Both the position numbers and the translations under genes were made by a program. DNA of 64,000 nt from Bacteroidota bacterium. GTDB lineage: Bacteria > Bacteroidota > Ignavibacteria > Kryptoniales > JAKASW01. Under the pieces are notes generated by a model, which worked only from the letters and a program-made list of their open reading frames with translations, made no database searches and was not told where the DNA came from. Each line of letters starts with the position of its first letter. Within the stretch, counting starts at the first letter, position 1. The DNA lies in the NCBI GenBank assembly GCA_021789975.1, contig JAJYIT010000008.1, forward strand, positions 62,001-126,000. Direction: 5' to 3'. This document shows positions 40,516 to 50,456 of this stretch, piece after piece.

Positions 40516-41560
40516 AAGCCCTCTCGAAGAGGTTGAGAAGAGCCGCGTTTATATGTTCCTCTCCAAAATTAACCGTAGCTCTCTCGCGCAGACCATAAAT
40601 TCGTTTAACGTCATCTCTTTCCACAAGCTCCTCGTCGCCAAAGATTCTTATTGCGTCTTTCATTGTTGTGACCGCCAGTGTCTCTTCATCACCCTGGAAA
40701 ATCTCATCGAGGTCATACTCATCAAACCAATGATGATCGCCGAATACTTTACGTCTCGATATTGAATATCCCAACTCCTCCAACGCGACAAAGAACCCGT
40801 CAGACCTGGCAATGCCACAAAACGCGGCGACATTGCTTCCTTGCAGGAGCATGAGGTCGCAATCTTCTCCAAGACTATTGACCAAACTCGATGGAGTAAA
40901 ACTTATCCCCGCTACCGGGGCATTCGCGCAGCTATGGACTTCCGAAAGCACTGTGGCATCAACTGTAAATTGACTGTGGCCCGTCAGAACAATCACATCG
41001 GCCTGCCTGATTCGCCCTTTCCGATCTCGAACGTTGCCGGCAGGTAGATAACTGTCGTACAAATCGTCGAGCGCATGGTTCATGAGTACAAAATCAAGAT
41101 CCCGATTCAATTCCCTGTTTTGAAGCCCATCATCAAGGACGAAAACGTCGATATCAAATTTATCGAGGAGCACCAGACCTGATGCGTGACGGTTCTTGTG
41201 AACAGCCACCGGAACGTTCGGGTAACTTCTGGATATCAATGCCGGTTCGTCTCCGAGCAGCTGCACATCGACTTCTTCGCCTGCATTCGGACAGGAGACG
41301 CGTCGTTCACCAGTAAGTCGCTTATAGCCCAGAGACAATACTGCCGGTTTCTTTCCCATCGAAAGAAGTCGCTCGATTAAATACAGCACGAATGGTGTTT
41401 TCCCGGAGCCACCTACGGATATATTACCTACGGATACCACGGGTACAGGCAGTTTCTTTGTGCTGAAAATGTTGTTGTCATACCCGAAGTTTCGGATAGT
41501 CACGATTCCACCATAAAGCGCGCTGAACGGCAACAGCCATTTTCTGACAGAGTGTACCAT
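40508..41560 (-). CDS. lpxK: Tetraacyldisaccharide 4'-kinase
   Basis: VPVVSVGNISVGGSGKTPFVLYLIERL; VFVLDDGLQNRELNRDLDFVLMN; GIARSDGFFVALEELGY. Confidence 0.93.
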   Translation of the reverse strand: MVHSVRKWLLPFSALYGGIVTIRNFGYDNNIFSTKKLPVPVVSVGNISVGGSGKTPFVLYLIERLLSMGKKPAVLSLGYKRLTGERRVSCPNAGEEVDVQLLGDEPALISRSYPNVPVAVHKNRHASGLVLLDKFDIDVFVLDDGLQNRELNRDLDFVLMNHALDDLYDSYLPAGNVRDRKGRIRQADVIVLTGHSQFTVDATVLSEVHSCANAPVAGISFTPSSLVNSLGEDCDLMLLQGSNVAAFCGIARSDGFFVALEELGYSISRRKVFGDHHWFDEYDLDEIFQGDEETLAVTTMKDAIRIFGDEELVERDDVKRIYGLRERATVNFGEEHINAALLNLFERAYA

Positions 41561-41564
41561 GTCC

Positions 41565-42725
41565 TCATGCAGCCTTCAGGATTAGTTCTGCCGCCCTCGC
41601 CGAAGCGCCTGCTTCTCCGAGCGCTTTGCGAATACCCGCGTATTTCTGCTTGATCCGGTCCGAGACTTCAGAATTGGTGAGTATCGATTTTATGATGCTT
41701 GCAGCTCTGGTCGCTTCAAATCCGCCCTGCACCAATTCTTCAACTATCCTTTCCCCCGCCACAATGTTGACAAGCGAGATGGATTTAAGCCTGACAAGCG
41801 ACCTACCGAGAAAATATGTAACGGGACTCGTCTTGTATGCAACCAGCATCGGCAAATCATGCAAAGCTGCTTCAAGAGTGGCAGTTCCGCTTGTGATCAT
41901 CCCCGCATCTGCGGAATCCATCAACAGCCCGACATCATGGCACAATTGTGCGTTCACACCTGTCTCGTGCATAACGCTCGAATACTCTTCCACATCTATT
42001 GCGGGCGCACACCCGATGATAGGCTCGATTCGCATCCCCGCGCCCCGGAGTTCATCAACAACGGTACGAGCAGCGAGAAGCATCGTTGGAAGTATTCTCT
42101 TTATTTCCTGGTGCCGGCTCCCCGGCAGGAGCGCGAGAACTCTCTGCATTTCGGGATTGCCTGGATGATGTGAATTGAAGAACTGACGACGAAACTGCTG
42201 AATCTCGGCGCCGCTTGAGCATTTGATCTCATCAAGAAGAGGGTGCCCGACGAATTTTGCATTGACACCCGCCTTGTGATACATCTCTTCTTCAAACTTG
42301 AATATCGTCATCATCAGGTCAACGGTCCGCCTGATCGTCTTGATACGCCTTTTACCCCACGCCCAGACTTGAGGACTGATGTAATAGAATACCTTTACCC
42401 CTTCTCTTCTCGCAATCTTGGCAAATCGCAGATTGAAGCCGGGATAATCGACCAGCACAACTCCATCAGGCCTTTCCTGCCGCACTATCCGGATCATGTC
42501 CTTCCGAACGCGGGCAAAAAACGGGAGCTTTGAGATCACCTCAGAGAATCCCATGACCGACATTTCTTTCACATGGTGGATTATTTCGACTCCTGCCGCC
42601 TTCATCTCATCCCCGCCGATTCCCACCAGCCTAACGTCCGCGAACTCTCTCATGCAACCGACCAGCCGAGCAGCATGTTTATCACCCGACGTCTCCCCTG
42701 CGATTATCAGATAACTCTTCTTCAA
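41565..42725 (-). CDS. lpxB: Lipid-A-disaccharide synthase
   Basis: IAGETSGDKHAARLVGCMRE; GIGGDEMKAAGVEIIHHVKEMSVMGFSEV; LVDYPGFNLRFAKIARREGVKVFYYISPQVWAWGKRRIKTI; FVGHPLLDEI. Confidence 0.96.
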   Translation of the reverse strand: MKKSYLIIAGETSGDKHAARLVGCMREFADVRLVGIGGDEMKAAGVEIIHHVKEMSVMGFSEVISKLPFFARVRKDMIRIVRQERPDGVVLVDYPGFNLRFAKIARREGVKVFYYISPQVWAWGKRRIKTIRRTVDLMMTIFKFEEEMYHKAGVNAKFVGHPLLDEIKCSSGAEIQQFRRQFFNSHHPGNPEMQRVLALLPGSRHQEIKRILPTMLLAARTVVDELRGAGMRIEPIIGCAPAIDVEEYSSVMHETGVNAQLCHDVGLLMDSADAGMITSGTATLEAALHDLPMLVAYKTSPVTYFLGRSLVRLKSISLVNIVAGERIVEELVQGGFEATRAASIIKSILTNSEVSDRIKQKYAGIRKALGEAGASARAAELILKAA

Positions 42726-43321
42726 ATAGGGCTCCAGTAGAAATGCATTACCAGAAGCAAGGCAGAGACCGAGACGAGCGCTATCAGTGAAGATCTTTCG
42801 GATCTTAGTGCGCGGCGGACGTTCGGACTGAAATCCTTTCGGCCGGAAAATTTTCGGATGGAAGGCACAAATCGGTGGACCTTCGAGGCATATTCCTTCC
42901 AGTCCGGAAATGTCCGGGCAAGATATTCCTCTTCAAGTGAAACTATGGTGGCGTATTGAAATACAAAATAAACTATTGCAAATAGGGGGAGATACGGCAT
43001 CAGGGCGTTAGACATTACCCCGACTCCGGTATACATCAGGATGTTTCCGACGTACAGCGGATTTCTCACGTGAGCATAAGGTCCTGCTGTGATGAGAAAT
43101 GTCCCGCCGACATTTCCGGTTGTGCGGGTTTCGCTCCCCGCGTATGAAACTCCCCAGAACCTTATGAGTTCGCCGGTGAACGCGACTGCAAATCCAAATA
43201 GGAGCGACGCTGTGCTGGGCGCGGCGAATACAACCATCACCAATAAAAAGGGGATAGGAGTGTAGCTCCTGTATTTGAACAGAGCCCGTCGCCACTTGTA
43301 GTTTGATTGTGCCTCCATCAC
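42722..43321 (-). CDS. Isoprenylcysteine carboxyl methyltransferase (ICMT/PEMT)-like membrane protein
   Basis: GPYAHVRNPLYVGNILMYTGVGVMS...SLEEEYLARTFPDWKEYASKVHRFVP. Confidence 0.85.
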   Translation of the reverse strand: MMEAQSNYKWRRALFKYRSYTPIPFLLVMVVFAAPSTASLLFGFAVAFTGELIRFWGVSYAGSETRTTGNVGGTFLITAGPYAHVRNPLYVGNILMYTGVGVMSNALMPYLPLFAIVYFVFQYATIVSLEEEYLARTFPDWKEYASKVHRFVPSIRKFSGRKDFSPNVRRALRSERSSLIALVSVSALLLVMHFYWSPI

Positions 43322-44031
43322 TCAGACAGGTATGCTTCTCTTCTTTTCAATTCTGCCCGGTGTCGTTTCCTAAGCTTTCCGCTCCCAAGTATTTTGCTGA
43401 ATTTGGCGCGCACTTCTTCGAACGTATTGAATGGGAAGTAGGTGATGTTACTTTCTTCACAGTATTTCAAAAGTTCATCTTTCGCGAAAACAATATCTGC
43501 ATATTGCACTGCGCACCGGTCCGAAAAGCCATTTCCCACGTACACTATGATATCATCTGCACCAGTTTGAGTCAGGATCTGGTAACCTTTACAGTTAGCG
43601 CACTTTGTGCACTCCGATTCGTAGGGAAACTCAATCGCTATTCCACCGTTCTTAAAATGCGAGCTGTTTGAATATACTGGTACACCGGCGATGCCGTTTG
43701 AAGAGAGAATTCTCTCAATGTAGAAGGCAAGACCATCACTTAAGATGGACATCTCGATACCTTCCTCGCGGCAGAAATCGAAGAAAATTCTAAATGTGGG
43801 ATCGATCTCGAAGCCGTCTACGAACTTCTCGGCGGCTGACTCGGTCACTTCTGCCGTCGATGCTTCTGTGAGCAGAAGGTCACGACCAGAAATCTCGCCG
43901 GACTTCCATTGGGCAACCGCCTTCATCGACTCCGCTTCGTTCCCAAATTTCCTGAAGAAGGCGTTCCCGACATCCTGTTTGGTTATAGTACCGTCAAAAT
44001 CGACGAATACTTTCGGTTTGTAGGACTTCAT
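43318..44031 (-). CDS. HAD-IB family phosphatase, MtnX-like
   Basis: PKVFVDFDGTITKQDVGNAFF (DxDGT), MSILSDGLAFYIERIL, YVGNGFSDRCAVQYADIVFAKDEL. Confidence 0.85.
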   Translation of the reverse strand: MKSYKPKVFVDFDGTITKQDVGNAFFRKFGNEAESMKAVAQWKSGEISGRDLLLTEASTAEVTESAAEKFVDGFEIDPTFRIFFDFCREEGIEMSILSDGLAFYIERILSSNGIAGVPVYSNSSHFKNGGIAIEFPYESECTKCANCKGYQILTQTGADDIIVYVGNGFSDRCAVQYADIVFAKDELLKYCEESNITYFPFNTFEEVRAKFSKILGSGKLRKRHRAELKRREAYLSE

Positions 44032-47000
44032 TTTGCCGAGACCCAGTCATCTACAAAACGAACCGCGACCACCTTGGAAACGCCCTGTTCTTCCATCGTA
44101 ACGCCGTAGAGCGTATCAGCGGCCTCCATTGTACGCTTGTTGTGTGTGATGACTATGAACTGCGTGTCGGTCGAAAACCTCCTGATCATCCGGACGTAAT
44201 TATCAGTGTTGTTGTCATCAAGAGGTCCGTCAACTTCGTCGAGAATACAGAACGGGCTTGGCTTAACCAGATAAATCGCGAATAGAAGTGCGATAGCAGT
44301 CAGAGTCTTTTCTCCCGCAGAAAGAAGGTCAATTGACTGCGGTCTCTTGCCTGCCGGCTTGCCCATGATTTCGATTTTCGCTTCGAGAGGATCGACGTTC
44401 GTTTCGAGCTTAAGATCTGCCTCGCCGCCGTCGAAGAGGCTCTTGAACGTAATCTTGAAATTCTCCGTTATGAGTTCAAATGTGTCGATGAATTTCTTGT
44501 GAGCGGTACGATTGATCTCTTCTATGGTCTTGGTAAGTGTTTTTTCCGCTTCGAGCAAGTCACCTCTCTGTGCAACCAGGAAGTCGTAGCGTTGTTTTTC
44601 TTCGGAGTATTCAGAAAAAGCCACGAGGTTAACGGGCCCGAACGATTCAATCCTGCCTCTGAGATAATTGACTCTCTCTCGTGCTGCGGGGATATCGAAG
44701 TCGCCCGGCAACTTCATAGACTCCTTCGTCTGGGCGGTTAGGTCCAGGTTGAACTCTTCACCGGCCCTTTCGGAAAGTGACCTCGCCTGCGCATCGAGTT
44801 CATTAATCTTCAAGCTGACCTGATGAACAGTCTCGACTGCACTCTCGTGACTTGCACGGATCTCGGCAAGTTTTTTCGACTCGGATGATTCCGATGTTTT
44901 TTTCGAAGCCAGTTTCTCATTCAGCTCGGCACCCTGGGCATCAAGCGCATCCATTTCTGTCTTACATTCGGCCCTCAGTTCTTCAAGTTGAGCCATCTTC
45001 ACCTGCGATAGAGAAATCGTCTCACTATTTGAGAGAATATCTTCCTCCGCTCGCTGTACACCGTCGCTGTTGGTGTTTATCTGCTCCTGTGAAGATTCGA
45101 TTTCCCTCTTCAGGAAATTAACTCTGTTCACGCACTCAATGTGTTTTGCCTGGGCTTCTCTAAGCTGATCATTTTTCTTTCTATACTCTTCTTCTATGAC
45201 TTTCAGCTCTGAGAGCGATGCCTGGTATTCCTGGTCCGACGAATCCTTTGCCGAATTGAGACCGGTCAGCAGTAGTTCGACGCTGTCCAGATCCGATTTT
45301 GCTTCGTCTATTTCTGCACCGAGCTTGGATATCCGTGCCATGACGTCCGCGAGCTGAAGTTCAACTCCCTGCAGAGCATGGTTATTCTCCACGCTCGACT
45401 GTTCCACCCTGGCAAGTTGCAGCTCCAGGTTTCTTAGTATTTCGTTGCCAATCTTGATGGGGAGCTTATCGATGTCCGCCTGGAGTGTACTGATTTGGAC
45501 TTCCAGTCTTGAGATCTCTTCAGTCAATCTGGATTGCTCGACTTTCAGCTCTTCCAACTGTCTGAGCTTGCCGACTCGGCCGCCCTCGGTGCGCCGCGTG
45601 CTTCCTCCTCGTATGATGCCTTTTGACGAAAAGACATCGCCGGAAAAGTTCACGCAGAAACTCGCAGGGTTCTCCCTCATTACAGTCTGAGCCTCTGAGA
45701 AATTTTCAATGACTGCCACGTTTCCAAAGAAATATCTTGCCAGCGGCTCATGTTCCGGCAGCATCTGCACATGCTCGATCAACTTGTTTACTAAGCCTGA
45801 CACGACCGGGGAGTCTATTTTGTGGAGCCGATCCAGGCATACAAACGTCACCTTTCCCAAATCGCGGCTGCGCAGGGCGTCAACAGCATTCAGCGCCGCA
45901 TATTCGTCTGGCGAAACAAGAAAGTTCGAAGCCTCACCCAGAATCGACTCGGCAGCGATCCGGTAGTCGGGCTCGACATAGAAGACGTCGCTCAGCACTT
46001 CGAATTTAGGAAGTTCGGCAATCTCGCCTCGTGCAAGAGCTTTTGCCCCGTCTGGTAAACCTTCAAGGTTTTCGACGAGTCCGTCAAGAAAATCCACCCG
46101 CGCCTGGTTTGTCTGAATAGCATCACGGACTTTCTGTGCGGAGGTCTTTGTCCGCTCAAGTTCGCTGAAGAGCTCTTCACGATTCCGCTCCAGATCACTC
46201 AATTTCTTCTTCTCAGATTCAATCTGAGATTCGAATTGTACCTTCTCTGATCCGGATATTTCTATCCGCTGCGTAATCTTCCCCTTTTCGTCCTCAAGCT
46301 GAGCCTTGCGGATACCAAGCTCGTCGGCGTGGGAGCGGACCCTTTCGAGTCGCGCGTGGGCTCTTTCTCTCTCATTTTGTTTAAGTGCGAGGTCATTAAG
46401 AACCCGGATCAAGTTTTCGTGCGCTGTGTTTGACTTGGCGCGGGCAAGGGCCAGCTGCTGTTCCAGGTTCCTAAAATCTACCTGCTCATTCTCCAATGAA
46501 ATTGCTAGAGATTTTTCCTCTTCCTCCGAGTCCGAGATGCTGAGCTTCAATTCCGCGATTTGCGAAACAAGGGCTTGGTTCTTCGAGGTGAGGTCCGCCT
46601 TCCTTTTCTCAAGGACAGAATTGTTGTCTCTCAATCCCCTCATTCTCTCCGCGAGAACTGCAATCTCCTCTTCCTTGACGTGTAACTCAGATTGTTTTTC
46701 ACTTCGCTGCAGCTGAAGATTCGAAAGGCTTCTGTCCACCTCATCGATCTCCAGGCGAAGGAGCTTGATCAATTCATCTTGTTGTGAAAGCACCCCCAGC
46801 GTCCGAACTTTTTCGTCCTCGCTGGTTGAAAGACTTTCTTTGAGCGGGACAAGCCTGACGAGTATCTGGTTATATTCGGCGTAGAGATATTGCCGCTCGA
46901 GGAGGCTTAGTTCGTCGGTAAACCGTTTGTACTGTTCTGCGCGCTTCGCCTGACGCTCGAGAGAGTTGACCTTCTTTTCGATCTCTGTGATCAAATCGTT

Positions 47001-47573
47001 CACGCGGAGGAGGTCCCGTTGCACGTCGTCAAGCTTTCCAAGGGCGGCTTTACGCCTGGCCTTATATTTCGTCACGCCGGAGGCTTCTTCGAACATCTTC
47101 CTGCGCTCATCCGCATTTTCCCGCAGGATGTCCTCCACCATCTTCAGCTCAATAACCGAGTATGCCGTAGCTGCCATGCCCGAATCCATCAGCATGTCCT
47201 GGATGTCCTTGAGCCTGCATTGGTTCTTATTTATAAAGTATTCACCCTCGCCCGACCTGAACACCCTCCTGGTTATCGCCACCTCGGAGTAATCAACAGG
47301 CAACAGACCCTTGTCGTTCTTGATCGTGATCGTGACCTCCGCCATCCCCATTGGCTTCCGTGCCTGCGAGCCGTTAAATATCACGTTCTCCATCGAATCA
47401 CTTCGGAGCATACTGGTTCTCTGTTCGCCCAGAACCCAGCGAATGGAATCGAGGACATTTGTCTTTCCACATCCGTTTGGACCCACTACGGAAGTAATAC
47501 CACCATCGAAAGTGAGCTCCGTCTTGGCGGCAAAGGATTTGAAACCGAAAATCTCAAGTTTAGATAGAAACAT
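44028..47573 (-). CDS. smc: Chromosome segregation protein SMC
   Basis: MFLSKLEIFGFKSFAAKTELTFDGGITSVVGPNGCGKTNVLDSIRWVLGEQ; long coiled coils and hinge; LLSAGEKTLTAIALLFAIYLVKPSPFCILDEVDGPLDDNNT. Confidence 0.98.
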   Translation of the reverse strand: MFLSKLEIFGFKSFAAKTELTFDGGITSVVGPNGCGKTNVLDSIRWVLGEQRTSMLRSDSMENVIFNGSQARKPMGMAEVTITIKNDKGLLPVDYSEVAITRRVFRSGEGEYFINKNQCRLKDIQDMLMDSGMAATAYSVIELKMVEDILRENADERRKMFEEASGVTKYKARRKAALGKLDDVQRDLLRVNDLITEIEKKVNSLERQAKRAEQYKRFTDELSLLERQYLYAEYNQILVRLVPLKESLSTSEDEKVRTLGVLSQQDELIKLLRLEIDEVDRSLSNLQLQRSEKQSELHVKEEEIAVLAERMRGLRDNNSVLEKRKADLTSKNQALVSQIAELKLSISDSEEEEKSLAISLENEQVDFRNLEQQLALARAKSNTAHENLIRVLNDLALKQNERERAHARLERVRSHADELGIRKAQLEDEKGKITQRIEISGSEKVQFESQIESEKKKLSDLERNREELFSELERTKTSAQKVRDAIQTNQARVDFLDGLVENLEGLPDGAKALARGEIAELPKFEVLSDVFYVEPDYRIAAESILGEASNFLVSPDEYAALNAVDALRSRDLGKVTFVCLDRLHKIDSPVVSGLVNKLIEHVQMLPEHEPLARYFFGNVAVIENFSEAQTVMRENPASFCVNFSGDVFSSKGIIRGGSTRRTEGGRVGKLRQLEELKVEQSRLTEEISRLEVQISTLQADIDKLPIKIGNEILRNLELQLARVEQSSVENNHALQGVELQLADVMARISKLGAEIDEAKSDLDSVELLLTGLNSAKDSSDQEYQASLSELKVIEEEYRKKNDQLREAQAKHIECVNRVNFLKREIESSQEQINTNSDGVQRAEEDILSNSETISLSQVKMAQLEELRAECKTEMDALDAQGAELNEKLASKKTSESSESKKLAEIRASHESAVETVHQVSLKINELDAQARSLSERAGEEFNLDLTAQTKESMKLPGDFDIPAARERVNYLRGRIESFGPVNLVAFSEYSEEKQRYDFLVAQRGDLLEAEKTLTKTIEEINRTAHKKFIDTFELITENFKITFKSLFDGGEADLKLETNVDPLEAKIEIMGKPAGKRPQSIDLLSAGEKTLTAIALLFAIYLVKPSPFCILDEVDGPLDDNNTDNYVRMIRRFSTDTQFIVITHNKRTMEAADTLYGVTMEEQGVSKVVAVRFVDDWVSAK

Positions 47574-50180
47574 CTATGCGACTCGACTGCCTACGATAAA
47601 TTTGTAAAACATTTTGGTGTACGGAATAAGCCCGTCCATCCCGTTGTAGTAGAGGGTGAGCAATACTAAAAGAGCCACCAATACCAGCGTACCGATCACA
47701 CCGATGCGCAGAGTTGAAATATCATATATAATTCCTATACCATGGAACAGCCTGAACAGGCTTAGCAAACACAGCGCCGCGAACACCAGGAGGGCCGCCC
47801 AAACAAATCCGTTCTGACCGAGAAGTCGGAAGAGAATCATATCTGCCAAAATCAGGATCGCCATCGGCAGCAGGGACCATATCGCGATTGTAAACGCACT
47901 TACTAATTCCAGTCTGATCTTCACAGCAAAGGAGAGGAGTTTGATGATGATGGTAACCACGGCAGCGACGACCATAAATAGCACAGTGAAACCTGCTATG
48001 AACGCCGCTGGATGCCAGACGAGATAATCGAATTTTATCTTTAGAGCGTGGTAAGGAATGAAAATACCGAGGAGCCTGTCGAACGTGTAGCTGTTCCTGA
48101 ACGCATAGGTGAGGCTGGATAGATAGATGGCCATCCCTGCGGATATTAGAAGCAAGACCATTCCCGTCTGGAAAGCCGAGATCATACGCTGATCCCGCAC
48201 GTCAGCAAAAAAATTATAGGGGCGGAAAATTGCACGCGTGGCGCTTTCGCGGAACCACCTGCGGCTATAGTGCAGGTACGTTATCAACACCAAGAGGAGC
48301 GTGGAGAGTATAACGTATATGATGGGAGGTGTATCTGTGTAGTTTCCTATCGGAAGAGTCGGAAGCGCCTCTTCGTTGAAGAGCCCCCTTACAACTGAGA
48401 ATGCAGGGCGCTTCTCACGCCAGTAACTCACAATGCCGTAGGTGTACAGGTATGGATGACCGTTGGGCATCAGGTGTGGTACTGCGCCGCGCCAATCGGC
48501 GAAGCTGTTTATCGAAATGCCGGCAAAGTTTCCTTTCTCAACCGCACTGTAAGCGTCAACCAGGAAGCGCGCCTGGTGCTCAAGTGACAATGGATCGGAA
48601 TACCCGTTATGATTGCTTATTTGAGTCTGGCTGCCAACGGCTGAAATCCAGAAGGTGGTGTTAGGAGCAATCTCCGACTGCCTGGCGAGAAATAACTTCA
48701 TCTCTCTTTCCGACGTAAAGGGAGAAAGATCCAACCCGACGAAGTCGGCATCCGTGTGCACAGTATCCAGAAGTCCCGGCATAGGCGTGTAGTACACAAG
48801 CCAGTCGGTCCGGTTGTGTACCAGATCGGCGGCAGAGGACAAGTATTCTTTGGTCGCAGTGGAAGACTCCTCCAGATCAGTGCCCACAGAAATTGCTACT
48901 ACAGCAGGATGAGATCGGGAATCACGAATCACTTCACTCAGGTACCCTTTAATTGATCCCCGATATTGGCCTGAGCTGAGCACGGATGGTGGAACATCGA
49001 TTATCGGGATTTCCTCGAAAACCATCAAACCGAACCTGTCACAAAGATTCAGCAGAGTCTGCGACGGCGGATAATCAACAACTCTCACCGCATTCGCCCC
49101 AAGAGTCTTAATCACCGCGATGTCTTTCTCGAGCTCAAGCTCATTCAACGCTGCTCCGACGTCGGGATAATCGGCGATGTAATTCACACTCTTTATGAAA
49201 GTCTGAGTACCGTTCAAGAAGAATTTCCCCCCCGACAGCGATGCCTTTCTGAACCCGATGTTTACCGTTTCTTGATCCACAACATTTCTTTTGTATGCCA
49301 CAAAGAAATCCAACTGATACATACTTGGCTGGGCCGGAGACCACAAAACTGGCCTGTCGACTCCCAATGTGAAGTGAACTTCTCCGTTATGATTGGGATC
49401 TAGAGTAAACGATTGGTCGCCCGATTTCGCAACGACTTTTCCGGAAGCTTTATCGAGAAGTGTCGCATACGCGGTCAGAGACATCGGTGCGGAAGTTGAA
49501 TCGATCCCGAATCGTGAAACGTCCGTGGCATAAACATGAATATCACTTTCCAGCGTGGCACTGGTCATCTCTTGGTCGAACGATATTGTCTCAGATGGAT
49601 CAGCGATGTAAATCGGCGGCTCGACTGTTATGTAAATATTACGGAAAAGTCCTTCATAGCAAGCTGGTTGGTATGCCAGTTGCTTCAAAGGAATTGTCGA
49701 GACCGGGTTAGGCCTGCTGTTGCAGATTATTTCAATGACATTCTCGGAGCCAGTCTGAAGGAGCCGATCAGGAATTCTAGTCTCTACAGGAGAGTAAGCA
49801 CCGTTGTGAATCGCAACGAATTCGTTGTTGATCCTAACTTCGGTTGATATTCCGCCGTTGCCTACATGCAAGCTGAAGACGTTGTGGTTTATGAAGCCCG
49901 CGGGTATAAAGAGATGCCTTTTGAATATAACGCTTCCCTTCCCGTCGAAACTGGAAGGGATCTGCACTGTTTGCCACGTTTTTCCGTTATTTTCTGAAGC
50001 AAGCCAGGTCCCGTTGAGGCTGATTCTAAACCTGCCCGCATTCACTTGTTCGCATCTAAATCCTTCTTGGTTCAATTGAGCTACAGCGGTCGAGTCCTGC
50101 CCGAACACCCTACCTGCTGAAAGGATAGAAAGCAGTACCAACGATGGAATCGCGAACTTTGGAGGCCTATTGAAGAGCAT
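47574..50180 (-). CDS. Glycoside hydrolase family 2-like protein with C-terminal multi-TM domain; catalytic residues apparently substituted
   Basis: Signal peptide; sugar-binding jelly-roll (FKRHLFIPAGFINHNVFSLHVGNGGISTEVRINNEFV), Ig-like and TIM-barrel segments (FFLNGTQTFIKSVNYIAD, TLGANAVRVVDYPPSQTLLNLCDRFGLMVFEEIP); C-terminal ~240 aa with several hydrophobic helices. Confidence 0.8.
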   Translation of the reverse strand: MLFNRPPKFAIPSLVLLSILSAGRVFGQDSTAVAQLNQEGFRCEQVNAGRFRISLNGTWLASENNGKTWQTVQIPSSFDGKGSVIFKRHLFIPAGFINHNVFSLHVGNGGISTEVRINNEFVAIHNGAYSPVETRIPDRLLQTGSENVIEIICNSRPNPVSTIPLKQLAYQPACYEGLFRNIYITVEPPIYIADPSETISFDQEMTSATLESDIHVYATDVSRFGIDSTSAPMSLTAYATLLDKASGKVVAKSGDQSFTLDPNHNGEVHFTLGVDRPVLWSPAQPSMYQLDFFVAYKRNVVDQETVNIGFRKASLSGGKFFLNGTQTFIKSVNYIADYPDVGAALNELELEKDIAVIKTLGANAVRVVDYPPSQTLLNLCDRFGLMVFEEIPIIDVPPSVLSSGQYRGSIKGYLSEVIRDSRSHPAVVAISVGTDLEESSTATKEYLSSAADLVHNRTDWLVYYTPMPGLLDTVHTDADFVGLDLSPFTSEREMKLFLARQSEIAPNTTFWISAVGSQTQISNHNGYSDPLSLEHQARFLVDAYSAVEKGNFAGISINSFADWRGAVPHLMPNGHPYLYTYGIVSYWREKRPAFSVVRGLFNEEALPTLPIGNYTDTPPIIYVILSTLLLVLITYLHYSRRWFRESATRAIFRPYNFFADVRDQRMISAFQTGMVLLLISAGMAIYLSSLTYAFRNSYTFDRLLGIFIPYHALKIKFDYLVWHPAAFIAGFTVLFMVVAAVVTIIIKLLSFAVKIRLELVSAFTIAIWSLLPMAILILADMILFRLLGQNGFVWAALLVFAALCLLSLFRLFHGIGIIYDISTLRIGVIGTLVLVALLVLLTLYYNGMDGLIPYTKMFYKFIVGSRVA

Positions 50181-50456
50181 TTATAGAGGCGTAACTCCCA
50201 TTGTTTCTAAATTTAACAAAACCGCGAGGGGAATGCAATCCGGGGTACGATCTCAGTTTAATAAGCTCGCATTCCCGAGCCTGTCTACGGGTGACCAGTC
50301 TGGATTTGTGATCTGAGAACTAAACACTCAGACAAGCCTGCCCCAGGGCACGTGAGTCCAGAATTGTGCATGATAAATTCTCCGATTCGACGATTTCAGC
50401 AGAACTTCAGATACGCAGGAACTCCACAATCGACAGGTAGAACAGGGTACGCAAAC

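Noticed and set aside
50181-50456. Intergenic region between patatin and GH2-like genes screened for tRNA/ncRNA
   Set aside because: No cloverleaf, no convincing hairpin, no promoter better than weak partial matches.
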